Positions 20,688 to 31,445 of a DNA stretch of 32,783 bases are shown here, one piece after another (position 1 is the first letter of the stretch; the number at the start of each line of letters is the position of its first letter). The stretch covers positions 1-32,783 of the forward strand of contig MBPM02000294.1 of assembly GCA_001695595.3 (NCBI GenBank). The letters run 5' to 3'. The notes below the pieces were generated by a model. That model did not search any database, was not told the DNA's origin, and saw nothing but the letters and a program-made list of their open reading frames with translations. The position numbers and the translations under genes are program-made. Origin of the DNA: Plasmopara viticola. Its lineage: Eukaryota; Oomycota; Peronosporomycetes; Peronosporales; Peronosporaceae.

Positions 20688-21585
20688 CTCAGATACGTCA
20701 AATCTAGCTTTCTGAGCAAGCACATACGCGTTGCAAGCGTAACTTAGCGTGTTTTGCTCCATTTGAAGGGCCGATTCTTCCTACAGCCTCAGATAGTTCA
20801 ATACAGCTTCCTGGACATGCAGCCACGCGTTTTAAGTAGAACTCAGCGATTGCTGCTCCAGATGAAGCGCCGATTACTCCTACGGCCTCAGATACGTCAA
20901 ATCTAGCTTCCTGAGCAAGCACGTATGCGTTGCAAGCATACCTTAGCAAATACTGCTCCATTTGAAGTGCCGATTCTTCTTACATTCTCAGATACGTTCA
21001 ATACAGCTTCCTGGACATGCAGCCACGCGTTTTAAGAAGAACTCAGCGATTGCTGCTCCAATAGAAGCGCCGATTCTTCCTACGGCTCAGATACGTCAAA
21101 TCTCGCTTCCTGAGCAAGCACATACTCGTTGCAAGCGAACCGGGGCGAATACTGCTCCATTTGAAGTGCCGGTTCTTCCTACGGCCTCAGATTCGTCAAA
21201 TCTAGCTTCCAGTACATGCAGACACGCGTTCCGTGCGTAACTGAGCGTGTTCTGCTCCATTTGAAGGGCCGATTCTTCCTACAGCCTCAGATAGTTTCAA
21301 TACAGCTTCCTGGACATGCAGCCACGGGTTTTAAGTGGAACTCAGCGAATTCTGCTCCAATAGATACGCCGATTCTTCCTACGGCCTCAGATACGTCAAA
21401 TCTCGCCTCCTGAGCAAGCGCATATGCATTGCAAGCGTACCTTAACGAATACTGCTCCATTTGAAGAGCCGATTCTTCCTACGGCCTTAGATACGTCTAA
21501 TTTAGCTTTTAGGACATGCACACATGCGTTGCATGCGTAACTTAGCGTGTTCTGCTCCAGTAGAAGCGCCGATTCTATCTACGGC
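20688..21585 (+). repeat. Higher-order unit, 9 monomers (898 bp)
   Basis: Same plan as 18792-19689: a gamma'-alpha' dimer plus the heptamer. It shares the CTCAGATAGTTCAATACAGC alpha' head and the CGCATATGCATTGCAAGCG beta. It is followed at an exact 898-bp period by a closely similar stretch to about 22124. The zeta unit is the pure form (GCGTTCCGTGCG). Confidence 0.8.
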
Positions 21586-23280
21586 CTCAGATACGTCAAA
21601 TCTAGCTTTCTGAGCAAGCACATACGCGTTGCAAGCGTAACTTAGCGTGTTTTGCTCCATTTGAAGGGCCGATTCTTCCTACAGCCTCAGATAGTTCAAT
21701 ACAGCTTCCTGGACATGCAGCCACGCGTTTTAAGTAGAACTCAGCGATTGCTGCTCCAGTAGAAGCGCCGATTACTCCTACGGCCTCAGATACGTCAAAT
21801 CTAGCTTCCTGAGCAAGCACATATGCGTTGCAAGCATACCTTAGCAAATACTGCTCCATTTGAAGTGCCGATTCTTCTTACATCCTCAGATACGTTCAAT
21901 ACAGCTTCCTGGACATGCAGCCACGCGTTTTAAGAAGAACTCAGCGATTGCTGCTCCAATAGAAGCGCCGATTCTTCCTACGGCTCAGATACGTCAAATC
22001 TCGCTTCCTGAGCAAGCACATACTCGTTGCAAGCGGAACGGGGCGAATACTGCTCCATTTGAAGTGCCGGTTCTTCCTACGGCCTCAGATTCGTCAAATC
22101 TAGCTTCCAGTACATGCAGACACGAGTTGCGAGCGTAACTAAGCGAGTTCTTCTCCGTTTGAAGATCCAATTCTTCTTACAGCCTCAGACACGTTCAATA
22201 CAGCTTCCTGGACATGCAGCCACGCGTTTCAAGTAGAACATAGCGAATGCTGCTCCAATAGAAGCGCCGATTTTTCCCACGGCCTCAGATACGTAAAATC
22301 TAGCTTCCTGAGCAAGCACATACGCGTTGCAAGCGTAACTTAGCGAGTGCTGCTCCAGTTGATGCGCCGATTCTTCCTACGGCTCAGATACGTCAAATCT
22401 CGCTTCCAGTACATGCAGACACGCGTTCCGTGCGTAACTGAGCGTGTTTTGCTCCATTTGAAGGGCCGATTCTTCCTACAGCCTCGGATAATTCAATACA
22501 GCTTCCTGGACATGCAGCCACGCGTTTTTAGTAGAACTCAGCGATTGCTGCTCCAGATGAAGCGCCGATTACTCCTACGGCCTCAGATACGTCAAATCTA
22601 GCTTCCTGAGCAAGCACGTATGCGTTGCAAGCATACCTTAGCAAATACTGCTCCATTTGAAGTGCCGATTCTTCTTACATTCTCAGATACGTTCAATACA
22701 GCTTCCTGGACATGCAGCCACGCGTTTTAAGAAGAACTCAGCGATTGCTGCTCCAATAGAAGCGCCGATTCTTCCTACGGCTCAGATACGTCAAATCTCG
22801 CTTCCTGAGCAAGCACATACTCGTTGCAAGCGAACCGGGGCGAATACTGCTCCATTTGAAGTGCCGGTTTTTCCTAGGGCCTCAGATTCGTCAAATCTAG
22901 CTTCCAGTACATGCAGACACGCGTTCCGTGCGTAACTGAGCGTGTTCTGCTCCATTTGAAGGGCCGATTCTTCCTACAGCCTCAGATAGTTTCAATACAG
23001 CTTCCTGGACATGCAGCCACGGGTTTTTAGTGGAACTCAGCGATATCTGCTCCAATAGAAGCGCCGATTCTTCCTACGGCCTCAGATGCGTCAAATCTCG
23101 CTTCCTGAGCAAGCGCATATGCCATGCGAGCGTACCTTGACGAATACTGCTCCATTTGAACAGCCGATTCTTCCTACGGCCTCAGATACGTCAAATCTCG
23201 CTTCCAGTACATGCAGACACGCGTTCCGTGCGTAACTGAGCGTGTTCTGCTCCATTTGAAGGGCCGATTCTTCCTACGGC
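21586..23280 (+). repeat. Compound unit, 17 monomers without epsilon (1695 bp)
   Basis: It starts as another gamma'-alpha'-heptamer copy with the zeta/delta hybrid, but reaches the next gamma boundary only after a second block of alpha-gamma-alpha-beta-zeta-alpha-beta-zeta. No epsilon is present. One alpha has the damaged head CTCGGATAATTCAATACAGC. I infer an unequal exchange that fused parts of two or more units and lost the epsilon boundary monomers. Confidence 0.65.
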
Positions 23281-24270
23281 CTCAGATACGTCAAATCTAG
23301 CATTCTGAGCAAGCACATATGCGTTGCAAGCATACCTTAGCAAATACTGCTCCATTTGAAGTGCCGATTCTTCTTACATCCTCAGATACGTTCAATACAG
23401 CTTCCTGGACATGCAGCCACGCGTTTTAAGAAGAACTCAGCGATTGCTGCTCCAATAGAAGCGCCGATTCTTCCTACGGCTCAGATGCGTCAAATCTCGC
23501 TTCCTGAGCAAGCACATACTCGTTGCAAGCGAACCGGGCGAATACTGCTCCATTTGAAGTGCCGGTTCTTCCTACGGCCTCAAATTCGTCAAATCTAGCT
23601 TCCAGTACATGCAGACACGCGTTCCGTGCGTAACTGAGCGTGTTCTTCTCCGTTTGAAGATCCAATTCTTCTTACAGCCTCAGATACGTTCAATACAGCT
23701 TCCTGGACATGCAGCCACGCGTTTTAAGTAGAACTCAGCGTTTGCTGCTAGATGCGCCGATTCTTCCTACGGCTCAGATACGTCAAATCTCGCTTCCTGA
23801 GCAAGCACATACTCGTTGCAAGCGAACCGGGGCGAATACTGCTCCATTTGAAGTGCCGGTTCTTCCTACGGCCTCAGATTCGTCAAATCTAGCTTCCAGT
23901 ACATGCAGACACGCGTTCCGTGCGTAACTGAGCGTGTTCTGCTCCATTTGAAGGGCCGATTCTTCCTACAGCCTCAGATAGTTTCAATACAGCTTCCTGG
24001 ACATGCAGCCACGGGTTTTTAGTGGAACTCAGCGATATCTGCTCCAATAGAAGCGCCGATTCTTCCTACGGCTCAGATGCGTCAAATCTCGCTTCCTGAG
24101 CAAGCGCATATGCCATGCGAGCGTACCTTGACGAATACTGCTCCATTTGAACAGCCGATTCTTCCTACGCCTCAGATACGTCTAATTTAGCTTTTAGGAC
24201 ATGCACACATGCGTTGCATGCGTAACTTAGCGTGTTTTGCTCCAGTAGAAGCGCCGATTCTGTCTACGGC
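23281..24270 (+). repeat. Higher-order unit: heptamer + one trimer (990 bp)
   Basis: The order is gamma-alpha-beta-zeta/delta-[alpha94-beta-zeta]-alpha-beta-epsilon. The bracketed 294-bp trimer is 23679-23972. The alpha after it has CTCAGATAGTTTCAATACAG and CCACGGGTTTTTAGTGG, and the beta has GCGCATATGCCATGCGAGCG. The zeta unit before the trimer switches to CTTCTCCGTTTGAAGATCC, the tail that normally precedes alpha94. Confidence 0.85.
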
Positions 24271-24668
24271 CTCAGATACGTCAAATCTAGCTTCCTGAGC
24301 AAGCACATATGCGTTGCAAGCATACCTTAGCAAATACTGCTCCATTTGAAGTGCCGATTCTTCTTACATCCTCAGATGCGTTTAATACAGCTTCCTGGAC
24401 ATGCAGCCACGCGTTTTAAGAAGAACTCAGCGATTGCTGCTCCAATAGAAGCACCGATTCTTCCTACGGCTCAGATACGTCAAATCTCGCTTCCTGAGCA
24501 AGCACATACTCGTTGCAAGCGAACCGGGCGAATACTGCTCCATTTGAAGTGCCGGTTCTTCCTACGGCCTCAGATTCGTCAAATCTAGCTTCCAGTACAT
24601 GCAGACACGCGTTCCGTGCGTAACTGAGCGTGTTCTTCTCCGTTTGAAGATCCAATTCTTCTTACAGC

Positions 24669-25256
24669 CTCAGATACGTTCAATACAGCTTCCTGGACAT
24701 GCAGCCACGCGTTTTAAGTAGAACTCAGCGTTTGCTGCTAGATGCGCCGATTCTTCCTACGGCTCAGATACGTCAAATCTCGCTTCCTGAGCAAGCACAT
24801 ACTCGTTGCAAGCGAACTGGGGCGAATACTGCTCCATTTGAAGTGCCGGTTCTTCCTACGGCCTCAGATTCGTCAAATCAAGCTTCCAGTACATGCAGAC
24901 ACGCGTTCCGTGCGTAACTGAGCGTGTTCTGCTCCATTTGAAGGGCCGATTCTTCCTACAGCCTCAGATACGTTCAATACAGCTTCCTGGACATGCAGCC
25001 ACGCGTTTTAAGTAGAACTCAGCGTTTGCTGCTAGATGCGCCGATTCTTCCTACGGCTCAGATACGTCAAATCTCGCTTCCTGAGCAAGCACATACTCGT
25101 TGCAAGCGAACTGGGGCGAATACTGCTCCATTTGAAGTGCCGGTTCTTCCTACGGCCTCAGATTCGTCAAATCAAGCTTCCAGTACATGCAGACACGCGT
25201 TCCGTGCGTAACTGAGCGTGTTCTGCTCCATTTGAAGGGCCGATTCTTCCTACAGC
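24669..25256 (+). repeat. Tandem 294-bp trimers alpha94-beta-zeta
   Basis: Two adjacent trimers of 94 + 100 + 100 bp look identical or almost so over most of their length. Both share the private changes AGCGAACTGGGGCG and GTCAAATCAAGCTTCC. The single trimer at 23679 has AACCGGGGCG and TCTAGCTTCC instead, so the duplication happened inside this unit and recently. Confidence 0.88.
24863..24962 (+). repeat. Zeta monomer, reference copy (100 bp)
   Basis: This A-type unit has the head CTCAGATTCGTC, then CTTCCAGTACATGCAGACAC, GCGTTCCGTGCGTAACTGAG and CGTGTTCTGCTCC, and the tail GGGCCGATTCTTCCTACAG, which precedes an alpha head. It occurs only from about 18.1 to 31.4 kb. It resembles delta in the variable box and probably descends from the same ancestor. 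Confidence 0.85.
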
Positions 25257-25556
25257 CTCAGATAGTTTCAATACAGCTTCCTGGACATGCAGCCACGGGT
25301 TTTAAGTGGAACTCAGCGATATCTGCTCCAATAGAAGCGCCGATTCTTCCTACGGCCTCAGATACGTCAAATCTAGCTTCCTGAGCAAGCGCATATGCCA
25401 TGCGAGCGTACCTTGACGAATACTGCTCCATTTGAAGTGCCGATTCTTCCTACGGCCTCAGATACGTCTAATTTAGCTTTTAGGACATGCACACATGCGT
25501 TGCATGCGTAACTTAGCGTGTTCTGCTCCAGAAGAAGCGCCGATTCTATCTACGGC

Positions 25557-26254
25557 CTCAGATACGTCAAATCTAGCTTCCTGAGCAAGCACATATGCGT
25601 TGCAAGCATACCTTAGCAAATACTGCTCCATTTGAAGTGCCGATTCTTCTTACATCCTCAGATACGTTTAATACAGCTTCCTGGACATGCAGCCACGCGT
25701 TTTAAGAAGAACTCAGCGATTGCTGCTCCAATAGAAGCGCCGATTCTTCCTACGGCTCAGATACGTCAAATCTCGCTTCCTGAGCAAGCACATACTCGTT
25801 GCAAGCGAACCGGGCGAATACTGCTCCATTTGAAGTGCCGGTTCTTCCTACGGCCTCAGATTCGTCAAATCTAGCTTCCAGTACATGCAGACACGCGTTC
25901 CGTGCGTAACTGAGCGTGTTCTGCTCCATTTGAAGGGCCGATTCTTCCTACAGCCTCAGATAGTTTCAATACAGCTTCCTGGACATGCAGCCACGGGTTT
26001 TTAGTGGAACTCAGCGATATCTGCTCCAATAGAAGCGCCGATTCTTCCTACGGCCTCAGATACGTCAAATCTAGCTTCCTGAGCAAGCGCATATACCATG
26101 CGAGCGTACCTTAACGAATACTGCTCCATTTGAAAAGCCGATTCTTCTTACGGCCTCAGATACGTCTAATTTAGCTTTAAGGACATGCACACATGCGTTG
26201 CATGCGTAACTTAGCGAGTTCTTCTCCAGTAGAAGCGCCGATTCTATCTACGGC
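25557..26254 (+). repeat. Higher-order unit: plain heptamer (698 bp)
   Basis: The order is gamma-alpha-beta-zeta-alpha-beta-epsilon with no trimer. The zeta tail GGGCCGATTCTTCCTACAG joins directly to the CTCAGATAGTTTCAATACAG alpha. Compared with the two units before it, it shows the trimer as a clean presence/absence module. Confidence 0.85.
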
Positions 26255-26954
26255 CTCAGATACGTCAAATCTAGCTTTCTGAGCAAGCACATACGCGTTG
26301 CAAGCGTAACTTAGCGAGTTCTGCTCCATTTGATGCGCCGATTCTTCATACGGCGTCAGATCCGTCAAGTCTAGCTTCCAGTACATGCAGACACGCGTTC
26401 CGTGCGTAACTGAGCGTGTTCTGCTCCATTTGAAGGGCCGATTCTTCCTACAGCCTCAGATAGTTTCAATACAGCTTCCTGGACATGCAGCCACGCGTTT
26501 TAAGTAGAACTCAGCGATTTATGCTCCAGTAGAAGCGCCGATTCTTCCCACGGCCTCAGATACGTCAAATATAGCTTCCAGGACATGCAGACACGAGTTG
26601 CGAGCGTAACTAAGCGAGTTCTTCTCCGTTTGAAGATCCAATTCTTCTTACAGCCTCAGACACGTTCAATACAGCTTCCTGGACATGCAGCCACGCATTT
26701 TAAGTGGAACTCAGCGATATCTGCTCCAATAGAAGTACCGATTCTTCCTACGGCCTCAGATACGTCAAATCTCGCTTCCTGAGCAAGCGCATATGCATTG
26801 CAAGCATACCTTAATGAATACTGCTCCATTTGAAGAGCCGATTCTTCCTACGGCCTCAGATACGTCTAATTTAGCTTTTAGGACATGCACACATGCGTTG
26901 CATGCGTAACTTAGCGAGTTCTGCTCCAGTAGAAGCGCCGAATCTATCTACGGC
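26255..26954 (+). repeat. Variant heptamer gamma-zeta-alpha-delta-alpha-beta-epsilon (700 bp)
   Basis: It has seven monomers, but positions 2-4 are zeta (head GCGTCAGATCCGTC), alpha and delta (ATATAGCTTCCAGGACATGC, CGAGTTGCGAGCG) instead of alpha-beta-zeta. The total length is kept at about 700 bp although the content changed. Confidence 0.75.
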
Positions 26955-27652
26955 CTCAGATACGTCAAATATAGCTTTCTGAGCAAGCACATACGCGTTG
27001 CAAGCGTAACTTAGCGAGTTCTGCTCCATTTGAAGGGGCAATTTTTTCTACAGCCTAAGATACGTCTAATACAGCTTCCTGGACATGCCGCCACGCGTTT
27101 CAAGTAGAACATAGCGAATGCTGCTCCAAAAGAAGCGCCGATTTTTCCCACGGCCTCAGTTACGTTAAATCTAGCTTCCTGAGCAAGCACATACGCGTTG
27201 CAAGCGAACCGGGGCGAATACTGCTCCATTTGAAGTGCCGGTTCTTCCTACGGCCTCAGATTCTTCAAATCTAGCTTCCAGTACATGCAGACACGCGTTC
27301 CGTGCGTAACGCAGCGTGTTCTGCTCCATTTGAAGGGACGATTCTTCCTACAGCCTAGATAGTTTCAATACAGCACCTGCGACATGCAGCTACGGGTTTT
27401 TAGTGGAACTCAGCGATATTTGCTCCAGTAGAAGCGCCGATTCTTCCTACGGCTCAGATACGTCAAATCTAGCTTCCTGAGCAAGCGCATATGCCATGCG
27501 AGCGTACCTTAACGAATACTGCTCCATTTGAAAAGCCGATTCTTCCTACGGCCTCAGATACGTCTAATTTAGCTTTTAGGACATGCACACATGCGTTGCA
27601 TGCGTAACTTAGCGTGTTCTGCTCCAGTAGAAGCGCCGATTCTATCTACGGC
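26955..27652 (+). repeat. Heptamer unit (698 bp)
   Basis: The order is gamma-alpha-beta-zeta-alpha-beta-epsilon, using the CTAAGATACGTCTAATACAG alpha and a beta whose head reads CTCAGTTACGTTAAATC. The zeta tail is GGGACGATTCTTCC, and the following alpha is damaged (CTAGATAGTTTC, ACCTGCGACATGC). Confidence 0.8.
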
Positions 27653-28351
27653 CTCAGATACGTCAAATCTAGCTTTCTGAGCAAGCACATACTCGTTGCA
27701 AGCGTAACTTAGCGAGTTCTGCTCCATTTGAAGGGGCAATTTTTTCTACAGCCTAAGATACGTCTAATACAGCTTCCTGGACATGCAGCCACGCGTTTCA
27801 AGTAGAACATAGCGAATGCTGCTCCAATAGAAGCGCCGATTTTTCCCACGGCCTCAGTTACGTTAGATCTAGCTTCCTGAGCAAGCACATACGCGTTGCA
27901 AGCGTAACTTAGCGAGTTCTGCTCCATTTGATGCGCCGATTCTTCCTACGGCCTCAGATTCGTCAAATCTAGCTTCCAGTACATGCAGACACGCGTTCCG
28001 TGCGTAACTGAGCGTGTTCTGCTCCATTTGAAGGGACAATTCTTCCTACAGCCTCAGATAGTTTCAATACAGCTTCCTGGACATGCAGCCACGGGTTTTT
28101 AGTGGAACTCAGCGATATCTGCTCCAGTAGAAGCGCCGATTTTTCCTACGGCTCAGATACGTCAAATTTAGCTTCCTGAGCAAGCGCATATACCATGCGA
28201 GCGTACCTTAACGAATACTGCTCCATTTGAAAAGCCGATTCTTCCTACGGCCTCAGATACGTCTAATTTAGCTTTTAGGACATGCACACATGCGTTGCAT
28301 GCGTAACTTAGCGTGTTCTGCTCCTGTAGAAGCGCCGATTCTTTCTACGGC
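27653..28351 (+). repeat. Heptamer unit (699 bp)
   Basis: This is a tandem copy of the preceding unit at a 698-bp period, with the same CTAAGATACG alpha and CTCAGTTACGTTAGATC beta. It ends in an epsilon unit (28252-28351). Confidence 0.8.
28252..28351 (+). repeat. Epsilon monomer, reference copy (100 bp)
   Basis: This A-type unit has CGTCTAATTTAGCTTTTAGG, then ACATGCACACATGCG, TTGCATGCGTAACTTAGCG and CTCCTGTAGAAGCGCCG. It contains three CATGC words in about 25 bases, a feature no other class has. It marks the end of nearly every Domain III higher-order unit. Confidence 0.85.
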
Positions 28352-28551
28352 CTCAGATACGTCAAATCTAGCTTTCTGAGCAAGCACATACGCGTTGCAA
28401 GCGTAACTTAGCGTGTACTGCTCCATTTGAAGGGCCGATTCTTCCTACAGCCTCAGATAGTTTCAATACAGCTTCCTGGACATGCAGCCACGCGTTTTAA
28501 GTAGAACTCAGCGATTGCTGCTTCAGTAGAAGCGCCGATTACTCCTACGGC
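28352..28551 (+). repeat. Extra gamma'-alpha' dimer (200 bp)
   Basis: A gamma with GTGTACTGCTCC and an alpha with CTCAGATAGTTTCAATACAG stand between two heptamers. It is equivalent to the dimer that turns the heptamer into the 898-bp nine-monomer unit at 18792 and 20688. Confidence 0.75.
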
Positions 28552-29248
28552 CTCAGATACGTCAAATCTAGCTTCCTGAGCAAGCACATATGCGTTGCAA
28601 GCATACCTTAGCAAATACTGCTCCATTTGAAGTGCCGATTCTTCTTACATCCTCAGATACGTTTAATACAGCTTCCTGGACATGCAGCCACGCGTTTTAA
28701 GAAGAACTCAGCGATTGCTGCTCCAATAGAAGCGCCGATTTTTCCTATGGCTCAGATACGTCAAATCTCGCTTCCTGAGCAAGCACATACTCGTTGCAAG
28801 CGAACCGGGCGAATACTGCTCCATTTGAAGTGCCGGTTCTTCCTACGGCCTCAGATTCGTCAAATCTAGCTTCCAGTACATGCAGACACGCGTTCCGTGC
28901 GTAACTGAGCGTGTTCTGCTCCATTTGAAGGGCCGATTCTTCCTACAGCCTCAGATGGTTTCAATACAGCTTCCTGGACATGCAGCCACGGGTTTTTAGT
29001 GGAACTCAGCGATGTCTGCTCCAATAGAAGCGCCGATTCTTCCTACGGCTCAGATACGTCAAATCTCGCTTCCTGAGCAAGCGCATATGCCATGCGAGCG
29101 TACCTTAACGAATACTGCTCCATTTGAAAAGCCGATTCTTCCTACGGCCTCAGATACGTCTAATTTAGCTTTTAGGACATGCACACATGCGTTGCATGCG
29201 TAACTTAGCGTGTTCTGCTCCAGTAGAAGCGCCGATTCTTTCTACGGC
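28552..29248 (+). repeat. Heptamer unit (697 bp)
   Basis: The order is gamma-alpha-beta-zeta-alpha-beta-epsilon. It is followed by a closely similar partial copy (29249 to about 29727) at a 697-bp offset. Both share CGATTTTTCCTATGGC and the alpha head CTCAGATGGTTTCAATACAG. Confidence 0.85.
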
Positions 29249-30146
29249 CTCAGATACGTCAAATCTAGCTTCCTGAGCAAGCACATATGCGTTGCAAGCA
29301 TACCTTAGCAAATACTGCTCCATTTGAAGTGCCGATTCTTCTTACATCCTCAGATACGTTTAATACAGCTTCCTGGACATGCAGCCACGCGTTTTAAGAA
29401 GAACTCAGCGATTGCTGCTCCAATAGAAGCGCCGATTTTTCCTATGGCTCAGATACGTCAAATCTCGCTTCCTGAGCAAGCACATACTCGTTGCAAGCGA
29501 ACCGGGCGAATACTGCTCCATTTGAAGTGCCGGTTCTTCCTACGGCCTCAGATTCGTCAAATCTAGCTTCCAGTACATGCAGACACGCGTTCCGTGCGTA
29601 ACTGAGCGTGTTCTGCTCCATTTGAAGGGCCGATTCTTCCTACAGCCTCAGATGGTTTCAATACAGCTTCCTGGACATGCAGCCTCGGGTTTTTAGTGGA
29701 ACTCAGCGATATCTGCTCCAGTAGAAGCGCCGATTCTTCCCACGGCCTCAGATACGTCAAATATAGCTTCCAGGACATGCAGACACGAGTTGCGAGCGTA
29801 ACTAAGCGAGTTCTTCTCCGTTTGAAGATCCAATTCTTCTTACAGCCTCAGAAACGTTCAATACAGCTTCCTGGACATGCAGCCACGCGTTTTAAGTAGA
29901 ACTCAGCGATATCTGCTCCAATAGAAGTACCGATTCTTCCTACGGCCTCAGATACGTCAAATCTCGCTTCCTGAGCAAGCGCATATGCATTGCAAGCGTA
30001 CCTTAATGAATACTGCTCCATTTGAAGAGCCGATTCTTCCTACGGCCTCAGATACGTCTAATTTAGCTTTTAGGACATGCACACATGCGTTGCATGCGTA
30101 ACTTAGCGAGTTCTGCTCCAGTAGAAGCGCCGAATCTATCTACGGC
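29249..30146 (+). repeat. Higher-order unit, 9 monomers (898 bp)
   Basis: The order is gamma-alpha-beta-zeta-alpha-delta-alpha-beta-epsilon, i.e. a heptamer with an extra delta-alpha dimer. The second half (delta, alpha, beta, epsilon) matches the corresponding part of 26553-26954. Confidence 0.75.
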
Positions 30147-31046
30147 CTCAGATACGTCAAATCTAGCTTTCTGAGCAAGCACATACGCGTTGCAAGCGTA
30201 ACTTAGCGAGTTCTGCTCCATTTGAAGGGGCAATTTTTTCTACAGCCTAAGATACGTCTAATACAGCTTCCTGGACATGCAGCCACGCGTTTCAAGTAGA
30301 ACATAGCGAATGCTGCTCCAATAGAAGCGCTGATTTTTCCCACGGCCTCAGTTACGTTAAATCTAGCTTGCTGAGCAAGCACATACGCGTTGCAAGCGTA
30401 ACTTAGCGAGTTCTGCTCCATTTGATGCGCCGATTCTTCCTACGGCGTCAGATCCGTCAGACCTAGCTTCCAGTACATGCAGACACGCGTTCCGTGCGTA
30501 ACTGAGCGTGTTCTGCTCCATTTGAAGGGACGATTCTTCCTACAGCCTCAGATAGTTTCAATACAGCTTCCTGGACATGCAGCCACGCGTTTTAAGTAGA
30601 ACTCAGCAATTGCTGCTCCAGTAGAAGCGCCGATTCTTCCCACGGCCTCAGATACGTCAAATATAGCTTCCAGGACATGCAGACACGAGTTGCGAGCGTA
30701 ACTAAGCGAGTTCTTCTCCGTTTGAAGATCCAATTCTTCTTACAGCCTCAGACACGTTCAATACAGCTTCCTGGACATGCAGCCACGCGTTTTAAGTGGA
30801 ACTCAGCGATATCTGCTCCAATAGAAGTGCCGATTTTTCCTACGGCCTCAGATACGTCAAATCTCGCTTCCTGAGCAAGCGCATATGCATTGCAAGCGTA
30901 CCTTAACGAATACTGCTCCATTTGAAGAGCCGATTCTTCCTACGGCCTCAGATACGTCTAATTTAGCTTTTAGGACATGCGCACATGCGTTGCATGCGTA
31001 ACTTAGCGTGTTCTGCTCCAGTAGAAGCGCCGATTCTATCTACGGC
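30147..31046 (+). repeat. Higher-order unit, 9 monomers (900 bp)
   Basis: It has the same nine-monomer order as the preceding unit, but with the CTAAGATACG alpha and the GCGTCAGATCCGTC zeta head. One gamma/beta-type unit contains the perfect inverted repeat GCTTGCTGAGCAAGC (near 30366). Confidence 0.75.
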
Positions 31047-31445
31047 CTCAGATACGTCAAATCTAGCTTCCTGAGCAAGCACATATGCGTTGCAAGCATA
31101 CCTTAGCAAATACTGCTCCATTTGAAGTGCCGATTCTTCTTACATCCTCAGATACGTTTAATACAGCTTCCTGGACATGCAGCCACGCGTTTTAAGAAGA
31201 ACTCAGCGATTGCTGCTCCAAAGGAAGCGCCGATTCTTCCTATGGCTCAGATACGTCAAATCTCGCTTCCTGAGCAAGCACATACTCGTTGCAAGCGAAC
31301 CGGGCGAATACTGCTCCATTTGAAGTGCCGGTTCTTCCTACGGCCTCAGATTCCGTCAAATCTAGCTTCCAGTACATGCAGACACGCGTTCCGTGCGTAA
31401 CTGAGCGTGTTCTGCTCCATTTGAAAGGCCGATTCTTCCTACAGC

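Larger units (their letters stand above)
24271..25556 (+). repeat. Higher-order unit: heptamer + two trimers (1286 bp)
   Basis: This is the same unit as 23281-24270 but with the alpha94-beta-zeta trimer present twice in tandem (24669-24962 and 24963-25256). The length difference from the preceding unit (296 bp) equals one trimer within 2 bp. Confidence 0.85.
18061..31445 (+). repeat. Domain III: heptamer-based part of the array
   Basis: Zeta (CCAGTACATG) first appears near 18115 and epsilon (TTTTAGGACATGCAC) near 18715. Both recur to about 31380. The ground plan is gamma-alpha-beta-zeta-alpha-beta-epsilon, 697-700 bp. Units cut at the epsilon-gamma junction start at 18792, 19690, 20688, 21586, 23281, 24271, 25557, 26255, 26955, 27653, 28552, 29249, 30147 and 31047. 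Unit lengths follow the number of added monomers. I see no gene in this domain. Confidence 0.8.

Noticed and set aside
21602..21859. Repeat-protein idea: reverse-strand frames with a 33-residue period (VSEAVGRIG...)
   Set aside because: A 99-bp unit gives 33 codons, but most units are 100 bp and break the frame, so no long repeat protein exists. The peptide similarity simply reflects DNA similarity.
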